Assembly: GCA_964422185.1 (NCBI GenBank) | Contig: CAYRAG010000002.1 | Coordinates: forward strand, 17,945-81,944 | DNA length: 64,000 nt | Source of the DNA: CALXCT01 sp964422185 | GTDB taxonomy: Bacteria; Bacillota; Clostridia; Oscillospirales; Oscillospiraceae | Reading direction: 5' to 3' | In this document: in pieces, positions 8,954-16,023 of the stretch | Layout: each line of letters begins with the position of its first letter | How positions within the stretch are numbered: the stretch's first letter is position 1 | The notes under the pieces: generated by a model | What the model saw: only the letters and a program-made list of their open reading frames with translations | What the model was told of the DNA's origin: nothing | Databases searched by the model: none | Translations under genes and position numbers: made by a program

Positions 8954-8982
8954 ATCATAAATGAACGATCGGTTATTGTCAA
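8954..8982 (-). promoter_or_regulatory. Promoter of the TetR gene
   Basis: Minus strand TTGACA (8982-8977), 17 bases, TATGAT (8959-8954). A perfect -35 box and ideal spacing. The predicted start is near 8947, giving a 12-base leader. Confidence 0.85.
8959..8976. promoter_or_regulatory. Palindromic operator inside the TetR promoter
   Basis: AATGAACGATCGGTTATT, centred on CGATCG with matching AAT..ATT arms, fills the -35/-10 spacer. Size and placement fit a TetR-family dimer site that blocks RNA polymerase, so autorepression is inferred. Confidence 0.65.
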
Positions 8983-9010
8983 GTATTTTTTCCCCGCCGT
9001 TTTTGGGACA

Positions 9011-9047
9011 GAAAGACCCCCGGAACCGCCTGGCGCATTCCCGGGGG
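9011..9047 (-). terminator. Probable terminator of mnmG
   Basis: Minus strand stem CCCCCGGGAA / TTCCGGGGG with one bulged G (9047-9017), then TCTTTCT, about 60 bases after the mnmG stop. Confidence 0.55.
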
Positions 9048-9104
9048 AAAGGGGACGGATCCGGGGGGAGAAATCAGACCGGGGGGTTTAAACACACGGG
9101 AACC

Positions 9105-10991
9105 TCAGGACGCGCCGGGCGGGCGGCCCTGTTTCAGGCAGATCATGAGCACCGCGATGTCCGCGGGAGACACCCCGGACACCCGGCTGGCCTGGCCCAG
9201 GTTCCGGGGCCGGATCCGGTCCAGCTTCTGGCGCGCCTCCAGCCGGAGCCCGGACAGGGACAGGTAGTCCAGATCCTCCGGCAGCGGCTGGGACTCCAGG
9301 CGCCGCATCTCCTCAATCTGCCGGTTCTGCCGCTCGATGTAGCCGGCGTACTTGATGGAGATCTCCACCTCCTGCGCCGCGGCCGGCGGCAGCGCCGGCC
9401 GGTCCGGGTCGAAAGGGGCGAGATCCGCGTACCGGATCCGCGGGCGCCGCAGCAGATCCGCCAGCCGGGCGCCGTCCCGGACAGAGGTCTCGCGGCGGGA
9501 CGCCAGAAGATCGTCCAGCGCGGAGGAGGGCGGCACGCCGGTGTGCTCCAGACGGCGGATCTCCCGGGCCACCGCGTCGTATTTCGCGTTGACCGCCTCG
9601 TACTGCTCTCCCGGCACAAGACCCAGATCGTACCCGATGGGGGTGAGCCGTGCGTCCGCGTTGTCCTGGCGGTGGAGCAGCCGGTATTCCGTCCGGGAGG
9701 TCATCATGCGGTAGGGCTCGTTTGTGCCTTTCGTCACCAGGTCGTCGATCAGCACCCCGATGTACCCCTGATCCCGGCGGAGAATCATGGGCTGTGCGCC
9801 CCGCAGTTTCAGAGCGGCGTTGATCCCAGCCACCAGGCCCTGGGCCGCCGCCTCCTCGTAGCCGGAGGAGCCGTTGAACTGGCCCGCGCCGTACAGACCG
9901 GGGATCTTCTTGCACTCCAGCGTGGGCAGCAGCTGGGTGGGATCCGCGCAGTCGTACTCGATGGCGTACGCGCACCGGGTCATCTCCGCGTGCTCCAGGC
10001 CGGGAACCGTGTGGAGCATCTCGATCTGCACCTCCTCCGGCAGGGAGGAGGAGAAGCCCTGGATATACAGCTCCTCGGTGTCCAGCCCCATGGGCTCGAT
10101 GAAGAGCTGGTGGCGGGGCTTGTCCGGGAAGCGCACGATCTTGTCCTCGATGGACGGACAGTACCTGGGCCCGACGCCCTCAATGACCCCGGAGAACAGG
10201 GGGGAGCGGTCCAGATTGGCGCGGATCACCGCATGGGTGGCCCCGCAGGTATAGGTCAGCCAGCACACCGCCCGGTTCGGCGGCGGATCTTTCGTGGAGA
10301 ACGAGAAGGCCAGGCCCTCCCCGTCCCCGCGCTGGATCTCCATTTTGGAAAAGTCCACGCTGCGGGCGTTGACCCGGGGCGGCGTGCCCGTCTTGAACCG
10401 GCGGATCTCCAGCCCCAGGCGCAGCAGGGAGTCGGTCAGGGGGAGCGCGGCGGCCAGACCGTCCGGGCCGGAGCTGCGCACCACCTCGCCCACGATGGTC
10501 CGGCCGCCCAGATAGGTGCCGGTGGCCACCACCACGGCCCGGACGCGGTATACGGCCCCGGTGTGGGTGACCACGCCGGAGACGGCGCCGTGTTCCGTGA
10601 GGATCTCCACGACCTCCGCCTGCCGGACCCACAGGTTCTCCTGCAACTCCAGGGTGTGCTTCATCACTTTCTGGTACTCCCGCCGGTCCGCCTGCGCCCG
10701 GAGGGACCAGACGGCGGGGCCCTTGCCCCGGTTGAGCAGGCGGTACTGGATACACGCCCGGTCCGCGGCCTTTCCCATCTCGCCGCCCAGGGCGTCCAGC
10801 TCCCGGACCAGGTGTCCCTTGCCGGTGCCCCCGATGGCGGGATTGCAGGGCATGTTGCCCACCGAGTCCAGATTCACGGTGAAGCACACGGTCTTCTGCC
10901 CCATGCGGGCGGCGGCCAGGGCGGCCTCGATGCCGGCGTGCCCCGCGCCGATCACGGCGATGTCAAATTGTCCCGCGTCATAGCGTGTCAT
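9105..10991 (-). CDS. mnmG: tRNA uridine-5-carboxymethylaminomethyl modification enzyme MnmG (GidA)
   Basis: 628 residues, the normal MnmG length. ATG at 10991 follows AAGAAGGGA. With MnmE it makes the cmnm5 group on U34 of tRNAs reading split codon boxes, using FAD, NADH, glycine and methylene-tetrahydrofolate. Seen: dinucleotide motif VIGAGHAGIEAA at the start, CNPAIGGTGKGHL (about 47), RRADR-type core AQADRREY, GAGQFNGSSGYEEAAAQG (about 365) and the C-terminal helical MnmE-binding domain with SGVSPADI. mnmE is not in the window. Divergent from a MATE gene. Confidence 0.97.
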   Translation of the reverse strand: MTRYDAGQFDIAVIGAGHAGIEAALAAARMGQKTVCFTVNLDSVGNMPCNPAIGGTGKGHLVRELDALGGEMGKAADRACIQYRLLNRGKGPAVWSLRAQADRREYQKVMKHTLELQENLWVRQAEVVEILTEHGAVSGVVTHTGAVYRVRAVVVATGTYLGGRTIVGEVVRSSGPDGLAAALPLTDSLLRLGLEIRRFKTGTPPRVNARSVDFSKMEIQRGDGEGLAFSFSTKDPPPNRAVCWLTYTCGATHAVIRANLDRSPLFSGVIEGVGPRYCPSIEDKIVRFPDKPRHQLFIEPMGLDTEELYIQGFSSSLPEEVQIEMLHTVPGLEHAEMTRCAYAIEYDCADPTQLLPTLECKKIPGLYGAGQFNGSSGYEEAAAQGLVAGINAALKLRGAQPMILRRDQGYIGVLIDDLVTKGTNEPYRMMTSRTEYRLLHRQDNADARLTPIGYDLGLVPGEQYEAVNAKYDAVAREIRRLEHTGVPPSSALDDLLASRRETSVRDGARLADLLRRPRIRYADLAPFDPDRPALPPAAAQEVEISIKYAGYIERQNRQIEEMRRLESQPLPEDLDYLSLSGLRLEARQKLDRIRPRNLGQASRVSGVSPADIAVLMICLKQGRPPGAS

Positions 10992-11047
10992 GGGGGAATT
11001 CCCTTCTTTTTCAGGTGGAGTGTACCGGCAGATTCCGCGCCGGGACA

Positions 11048-11076
11048 TTGTAAAACGGACGGGGAGGGGATATAAT
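11048..11076 (+). promoter_or_regulatory. Promoter of the first MATE gene
   Basis: TTGTAA (11048-11053), 17 bases, TATAAT (11071-11076); predicted start near 11083, 37 bases before the TTG start codon. Confidence 0.75.
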
Positions 11077-11119
11077 AGCTCCCGGGATAAGAACCTGTGC
11101 GGGAGAGGGGGAAGACGCG

Positions 11120-12562
11120 TTGCCCGGCAGAAAGACGACGGATAATACGGAACTGTTTACCACCACGCCGGTACCCAGAGCGGTTCTGGCGCTGGCGGTT
11201 CCCACGGTGATCAGCCAGCTCATCACCGTGGCGTACAACATGGCGGATACTTTCTTTGTGGGCCAGACCGGGGATCCGAACCAGGTGGCCGCCGCCACCA
11301 TCGCCACACCGGCCTTTATCCTGCTGACCTCCCTGTGCAACCTGTTCGGGATCGGCGGGGCCAGCGTGATCTCCCGCGGCCTGGGCGCCGGCGACGCGGA
11401 TCGGGTGCGGCACGCGTCCTCGTTCAGCGCGTGGGCGGCGTCCGCGGTGGCGCTGACCTACGGGGTGCTGATTATCCTGTTCCGGCCGGTTATCCTGCCC
11501 CTGCTGGGCACGGACTCCGGCACCTATGCCTTTACCTCGGAATACCTGTTCTGGACGACGGGGATCGGCGCCATCCCCACAGTGCTCAGCACCACGCTGG
11601 CGCATCTCATCCGGGCGGAGGGCTACTCCCGCCAGGCGGGCTTCGGGGTCGCCATGGGCGGCATCCTGAATATCTTTCTGGATCCGATCTTCATCTTTCT
11701 TCTGAACCTGCAGCTGCGGGGCGCGGCCATCGCCACCATGCTGTCCAACTGCGCGGCCATGGTCTATTTTCTGACCTGGTATTTCCGCAACCGGCACCGC
11801 CTGACCATCCGTCTGACGCCCAGGGAATTCCGCCTGCGGGGCGGCCTGGCGGCGGAGGTGTTCACGGTGGGGCTGCCGGGCTTTGTGATCTCCCTGCTGG
11901 CCACCGTCTCCAATGTGGCGCTCAACAACCTCATGGCGGGCTACTCCAACGCCGCGGTGGCCGGAATGGGCATCGCGAAGAAGCTGGACATGGCGGCGTT
12001 CGGCATCGCCCAGGGCATGGGCCAGGGCGTGCTGCCCCTGGTGGCGTACAACTACGCGTCCGGGAACCGGAAGCGGATGAAAAAGTCCATCAGCACCGCG
12101 CTTCTCATCAGCCTGGGCGTGTCCCTGACCGTCATGGTGCTGCTGCTCCTGTTCGCGGAGCCGGCGGTGCGCAGCTTTATTGACGACGCGGCCACCGTGT
12201 CGTACGGGGAGTATTTCGTCCAGGTCATCGCCGTGGCCGGCCCGCTGATGGCCCTGAACTATATGGTCATCACCATGTTCCAGGCCACGGGCCGGAGGCT
12301 GGTTCCGCTGATTCTGGCGCCGCTGCGCAAGGGCGGCGTGGATGTCCCCCTGATGCTGCTGTTCGGCGCCATCTGGGGCGTGCGCGGGATCCCGTGGGCC
12401 ACCCCGGCCGCGGAGCTGGTGGGGGTCACCGTGGGACTGTGCCTGTTTATCCCCTACTGGCGGAAGATCAGCGCACCGGGGACGGCCCATGAAGCGGATC
12501 CCCCGGACTCAGCCGGCGAGGGTGACCGTGGGCAGGTGGGGACGGTTGAACAGCCGGAATGA
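11120..12562 (+). CDS. MATE family efflux transporter
   Basis: 480 residues, with about 12 hydrophobic segments. TTG start at 11120 after GGAGAGGGGG. MATE proteins expel cationic drugs or metabolites in exchange for Na+ or H+. The N-terminal lobe shows PTVISQLITVAYNMADTFFVG and GIGGASVISRGLGAGD, both family-typical, and the second lobe shows GYSNAAVAGMGIAKKLD and QGVLPLVAYNYASGN. Substrate cannot be predicted. The last 54 bases overlap the convergent metallophosphoesterase gene. A second MATE gene lies 1.4 kb downstream; the two are clearly diverged paralogues. Confidence 0.93.
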   Translation: MPGRKTTDNTELFTTTPVPRAVLALAVPTVISQLITVAYNMADTFFVGQTGDPNQVAAATIATPAFILLTSLCNLFGIGGASVISRGLGAGDADRVRHASSFSAWAASAVALTYGVLIILFRPVILPLLGTDSGTYAFTSEYLFWTTGIGAIPTVLSTTLAHLIRAEGYSRQAGFGVAMGGILNIFLDPIFIFLLNLQLRGAAIATMLSNCAAMVYFLTWYFRNRHRLTIRLTPREFRLRGGLAAEVFTVGLPGFVISLLATVSNVALNNLMAGYSNAAVAGMGIAKKLDMAAFGIAQGMGQGVLPLVAYNYASGNRKRMKKSISTALLISLGVSLTVMVLLLLFAEPAVRSFIDDAATVSYGEYFVQVIAVAGPLMALNYMVITMFQATGRRLVPLILAPLRKGGVDVPLMLLFGAIWGVRGIPWATPAAELVGVTVGLCLFIPYWRKISAPGTAHEADPPDSAGEGDRGQVGTVEQPE

Positions 12563-13366
12563 CGGGCCGGAGTTGCCCAGCCCCCGGGAGACAACCAGCT
12601 GGCCGTAACTGAGGGGATACAGCCCGGCGGTATGATCCGGGAACAGAGTGAGATTGGGGGAGATCAGCCCATCCGTGAACGGCAGGCGGATGGCACCGCC
12701 GTGGGCGTGTCCGCACAGCGTGAGATCCATCCGGGCCTGCGCGTACTGCTCATATTCCGTGTTCCGGTGGGCCAGCAGCAGGATGAACGGATCCCCCAGA
12801 TCCGCACGGATCTCCCCGGCCAGCTCCGGCAGGGTCTTCTGATCGGCGTAGCCGTTGGGGTCGTCGATGCCCGCCAGAACCATCTGCTGGCCGTCTTTTT
12901 CCAGGGTGAGGTAAGCATTGCTCAGCACCGTGACGCCGCACCGGGCCATGGTGTCTTTTATCTCCCGCACCACGGAGGAGCCCATGGCCCACTCGTGGTT
13001 GCCGGTGACATAGTAGGTGGGCGCGATGGCGGCAAGGCCGCCGGCCAGGGCGGGCAGCACCTCCCGATCCGGGTGGTAGCAGTCCACCACATCCCCCACC
13101 ACGGCGATGAGATCCGGGTCTGAGGCCTCCACCGCCTCCAGAATGCGGGACGGGAGCGGCCCCATCTGGCCGGCGTGGACATCCGCCACGATGGTGATCC
13201 GCGTGCCGCGAAACGCCTCCGGCAGACGGGAGTCCCGGACGGTGATCTCCTCCGGCTGAATGCCGGTCTGCTGCCACAGAAACAGCGCCACCAGCGCGGC
13301 AAGGATCACCAGGACAAGGGCCACTTTCCACACGGTTCCGCGCCGTCTGCCGCGTTGCTCCGCCAT
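12509..13366 (-). CDS. Membrane-anchored metallophosphoesterase
   Basis: 285 residues; ATG at 13366 with AAAGGGGGGATC upstream. A basic N-terminus and one membrane span (about 13-33, VALVLVILAALVALFLW) place the enzyme outside. Calcineurin-like metal ligands are all there: DVHAGQ (DxH), GDVVD, GNHEWA and GHAHGG. The family resembles YkuE-type phosphoesterases; the natural substrate (lipid, nucleotide or wall phosphate) is unknown. The open frame extends to 13543, but that stretch is upstream of the promoter. Its 3' end overlaps the MATE gene tail-to-tail, and the GNAT gene is divergent. Confidence 0.92.
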   Translation of the reverse strand: MAEQRGRRRGTVWKVALVLVILAALVALFLWQQTGIQPEEITVRDSRLPEAFRGTRITIVADVHAGQMGPLPSRILEAVEASDPDLIAVVGDVVDCYHPDREVLPALAGGLAAIAPTYYVTGNHEWAMGSSVVREIKDTMARCGVTVLSNAYLTLEKDGQQMVLAGIDDPNGYADQKTLPELAGEIRADLGDPFILLLAHRNTEYEQYAQARMDLTLCGHAHGGAIRLPFTDGLISPNLTLFPDHTAGLYPLSYGQLVVSRGLGNSGPSFRLFNRPHLPTVTLAG

Positions 13367-13391
13367 GGCGATCCCCCCTTTCCTCATGGCC

Positions 13392-13420
13392 AGTATAGCA
13401 CGGCCGCCGCCGTATCGCAA
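13392..13420 (-). promoter_or_regulatory. Promoter of the metallophosphoesterase gene
   Basis: Minus strand TTGCGA (13420-13415), 17 bases ending in TGC, TATACT (13397-13392): an extended -10 promoter. Start near 13385. Confidence 0.7.
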
Positions 13421-13451
13421 GGGCGGGCGGCCCGGACAGGAGGCACGGCGT

Positions 13452-13919
13452 ATGGAGTACAGAAAACTGACCCCGGACGAAATTGACCGGTTCATCGAGA
13501 TGCGCATCGCCCAGCTCGTCGAGGAGGGCTGGACGGAGGACACGGATCTGCGGCCCGCCCTGCGGGACTATTACCGGCGCCACATGGAGGACGGCACTTT
13601 TGTGTCCTGGCTGGCGGTGGACGGCGGGCGGATCGCGGGCACCAGCGGCATGTCCATGGTGGAGAAGCCCCCCGGCTTTGACAACCCCACCGGCCGGCTG
13701 GGCATCGTGTCCAGCATGTTCGTCCGCCCGGACTGCCGGGGCCAGGGCATCGCGGGGAGACTGCTGGATCTGGTCATCGGGGAGGCCAGGGCGTTCGGGT
13801 GCGGCGCGGTGGAGGTCACCGCGTCCGATGCGGGCGTGGGCTTCTACACCGCGTACGGCTTTGAGCCGTACGGCAACTACCGCCGGCTGACGCTGCGGAA
13901 GGCGGAAGATCCCGCCTGA
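13452..13919 (+). CDS. GNAT family N-acetyltransferase
   Basis: 155 residues. ATG at 13452 follows AGGAGGCACGGCGT. The acetyl-CoA pyrophosphate loop is RPDCRGQGIAGRLL (about residue 90), preceded by the beta strand LGIVSSMFV. The end, GFYTAYGFEPYG, is the usual GNAT beta-6/7 part. The acceptor (small amine, antibiotic or protein N-terminus) is not predictable. It sits between a phosphoesterase and a MATE exporter, which may hint at detoxification, but that is weak evidence. Confidence 0.88.
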   Translation: MEYRKLTPDEIDRFIEMRIAQLVEEGWTEDTDLRPALRDYYRRHMEDGTFVSWLAVDGGRIAGTSGMSMVEKPPGFDNPTGRLGIVSSMFVRPDCRGQGIAGRLLDLVIGEARAFGCGAVEVTASDAGVGFYTAYGFEPYGNYRRLTLRKAEDPA

Positions 13920-13920
13920 C

Positions 13921-13969
13921 CGCCCGCCGGGGGAAAACCGGCGCGGGGCGCCTGTTTTACTTTTTTTTG
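13921..13969 (+). terminator. Weak terminator-like hairpin after the GNAT gene
   Basis: A GC-rich hairpin (CGCCCGCCGG / CCGGCGCGGGGCG) directly after the GNAT stop, then a T-rich stretch including TTTTTTTT (13961-13968) that runs into the ribosome site of the next gene. It may attenuate rather than end transcription. Confidence 0.35.
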
Positions 13970-13983
13970 GAGGGAAGAGGAAC

Positions 13984-15357
13984 TTGGCTCGGAGAATCAA
14001 TGACCTGGGCAGGGATCCGGTGGGGCCGCTGATGATGCGGCTGGCGCTGCCGGTGGTCACCGCCCAGCTGGTCAACGCGCTGTACAATATCGTGGACCGC
14101 ATGTACATCGGCCACATCCCGGAGGTGGGCGATCTCGCCCTCACCGGCGTGGGGGTCACTTTCTCGGTGATTATGTTCATCACCGCCATGACCAGCCTGG
14201 TCTGTGTGGGCGGCGGCACCCGGGCGGCCATGCACATGGGGGAGGGCCGGCCGGAGCTGTCCGAGGAGATCCTGGGCAACTGCACCCTGCTGCTGGCCAT
14301 CCTCTCCGTGGCCGCCGGTCTGATCTTCTTCGCCGCCCGGCGGCCCATGCTGCTGCTGTTCGGGGCGACGGAGGACACCATCGGCTACGCCGGGGACTAT
14401 CTGGGCATCTACCTGTCCGGCACCCTGTTTGTGGCGATCTCCGTGGGCCTGAACACCTTTATCTCCGCCCAGGGCTTCTCCATGTGGTCCATGGCCACCG
14501 TCCTCCTGGGGGCGGGGGTCAACATCGTGCTGGATCCCATTTTTATCTTCGCCCTGGACATGGGCGTGAAGGGCGCGGCGCTGGCGACCGTCATCGCCCA
14601 GCTCCTCTCCGCGGCGTGGGTGGTGCGCTTTCTCACGGGGAAGATCACCCGGCTGCGCCTGCGCCGGCGCTACCTGCGTCTGCGGTGGGAGATCCTCGCC
14701 CCGGTGCTGTCCATCGGCGCGGCCCCCTTTGTCATGCAGTCCACGGAGAGCATTCTGAATGTGGCGTTTAACGCCTCCCTGAAGGCGTTCGGCGGCAACA
14801 TGGCGGTGGGCACCATGACCATCTCCGGCAGTGTGATGCAGCTGCTGGCCACCCTGTTTCAGGGCTTCGCCCAGGGCGCCACGCCCATCATCAGCTTCAA
14901 CTACGGCGCGGGGAAGACCGACCGGGTGCGCCGGGCAGTCCGCCTGCTGGTGATCATCTGCCTGTCCCTGTCCACGGGGATCTGGCTGCTGCTGGAGCTG
15001 TTTCCCCGGTTCTTCGTGCTCATCTTCAACAACGATCCCGCCCTGGTGGAGTACGCCGTCCAGGGCATCCGGATCTACGGCGCGGGCATGTTCGCCCTGG
15101 GCATGCAGCACGCGTGCCAGCAGTCCTTTGTCGCGCTGGGCCAGTCGAAGATCTCCATGTTTCTGGCCCTGCTGCGCAAGTTCATTCTGCTCATCCCGCT
15201 GATTTTGATCCTGCCGCATTTCATGGACAACCAGGTTCTGGCGGTGTTCCTGGCCGAGCCGGTGTCCGACATCATCGCCTCGGTGATCACCGGCACATTG
15301 TTCTTCACCCGCCTGAACCGGATTTTGAAAAAGCGGGAGAGCATGTCCCATCTGTAA
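13984..15357 (+). CDS. MATE family efflux transporter (second copy)
   Basis: 457 residues, 12 predicted membrane spans. TTG start at 13984 behind GGAGGGAAGAGG. Family sequence features: LALPVVTAQLVNALYNIVDRMYIG near the N-terminus, GVGVTFSVIMFITAMTSLVCVGGGTRAAMHMG, and in the second lobe FQGFAQGATPIISFNYGAGK. This looks closer to the MepA-like branch than the first copy, but a tree would be needed. Followed after 31 bases by ogt, so likely one transcript. Confidence 0.93.
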   Translation: MARRINDLGRDPVGPLMMRLALPVVTAQLVNALYNIVDRMYIGHIPEVGDLALTGVGVTFSVIMFITAMTSLVCVGGGTRAAMHMGEGRPELSEEILGNCTLLLAILSVAAGLIFFAARRPMLLLFGATEDTIGYAGDYLGIYLSGTLFVAISVGLNTFISAQGFSMWSMATVLLGAGVNIVLDPIFIFALDMGVKGAALATVIAQLLSAAWVVRFLTGKITRLRLRRRYLRLRWEILAPVLSIGAAPFVMQSTESILNVAFNASLKAFGGNMAVGTMTISGSVMQLLATLFQGFAQGATPIISFNYGAGKTDRVRRAVRLLVIICLSLSTGIWLLLELFPRFFVLIFNNDPALVEYAVQGIRIYGAGMFALGMQHACQQSFVALGQSKISMFLALLRKFILLIPLILILPHFMDNQVLAVFLAEPVSDIIASVITGTLFFTRLNRILKKRESMSHL

Positions 15358-15388
15358 ATTCCGCTCTGCCGCGATCGGAGGAGATTTT

Positions 15389-15883
15389 ATGGATCTGATC
15401 CTGTTTGACACGCCGCTGGGCGAAATCGGCCTGGCGGAGGAGAACGGAGCGGTTGTCCGCCTGTATCTGCCGGGGATCGGCGTGCCCCGCATCGCGGTGC
15501 ACGAGACGCCGCTGCTGGCGGAGGGCCGCCGGCAGCTGGAGGAGTACTTCGCCGGGCAGCGCCGGGAGTTCGATCTGCCTCTGGCACCGGAGGGCACCCC
15601 GTTCCAGAAAAAGTGCTGGGATGCCCTGGAGGAGATCCCGTACGGGACGGTTGCCACTTACCGGGAGCAGGCGCAGCGTGTGGGCTGCCCCAAAGGGTTC
15701 CGGGCGGTGGGGATGGCGAATCACCGCAACCCCATCCCGATCCTCATCCCCTGCCACAGAGTGGTGGGATCGGACGGCAGCCTGACCGGCTACGCCAGCG
15801 GCCTGGAGCACAAGCGCGTTCTGCTCGCCCTGGAGGGCGTGCCCATGACAGATCGCGGCCGGGTAAATCTGTCCCGGGCGTGA
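15389..15883 (+). CDS. ogt: Methylated-DNA-protein-cysteine methyltransferase
   Basis: 164 residues, ATG at 15389 after GGAGGAGATTTT. It removes methyl groups from O6-methylguanine in DNA by suicide transfer to its own Cys. The active-site motif is IPCHRV with Cys122. The DNA-binding helix-turn-helix YREQAQRVGC and the Asn hinge in ANHRNP precede it, and GYASGLEHKRVLL follows. The N-terminal domain is short, as in the Ogt/MGMT group rather than Ada. The gene is complete, but only 15 bases remain before the assembly gap. Confidence 0.95.
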   Translation: MDLILFDTPLGEIGLAEENGAVVRLYLPGIGVPRIAVHETPLLAEGRRQLEEYFAGQRREFDLPLAPEGTPFQKKCWDALEEIPYGTVATYREQAQRVGCPKGFRAVGMANHRNPIPILIPCHRVVGSDGSLTGYASGLEHKRVLLALEGVPMTDRGRVNLSRA

Positions 15884-15898
15884 CAGCAGCCCTCCCCG

Positions 15899-15998
15899 NN
15901 NNNNNNNNNNNNNNNNNNNNNNNNNNNNNNNNNNNNNNNNNNNNNNNNNNNNNNNNNNNNNNNNNNNNNNNNNNNNNNNNNNNNNNNNNNNNNNNNNN
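15899..15998. other. Assembly gap (100 N)
   Basis: Exactly 100 N, the standard placeholder for a scaffold join of unknown size. The 15 bases before and 25 after it hold no gene. Everything left and right may be further apart than shown. Confidence 0.99.
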
Positions 15999-16023
15999 AG
16001 ATCCGGACGCCGGGGCGAAACCG

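Noticed and set aside
12567..13543. Longer start for the metallophosphoesterase (13543)
   Set aside because: The extension lies across its promoter (13392-13420) and the divergent GNAT start; ATG at 13366 has a ribosome site.
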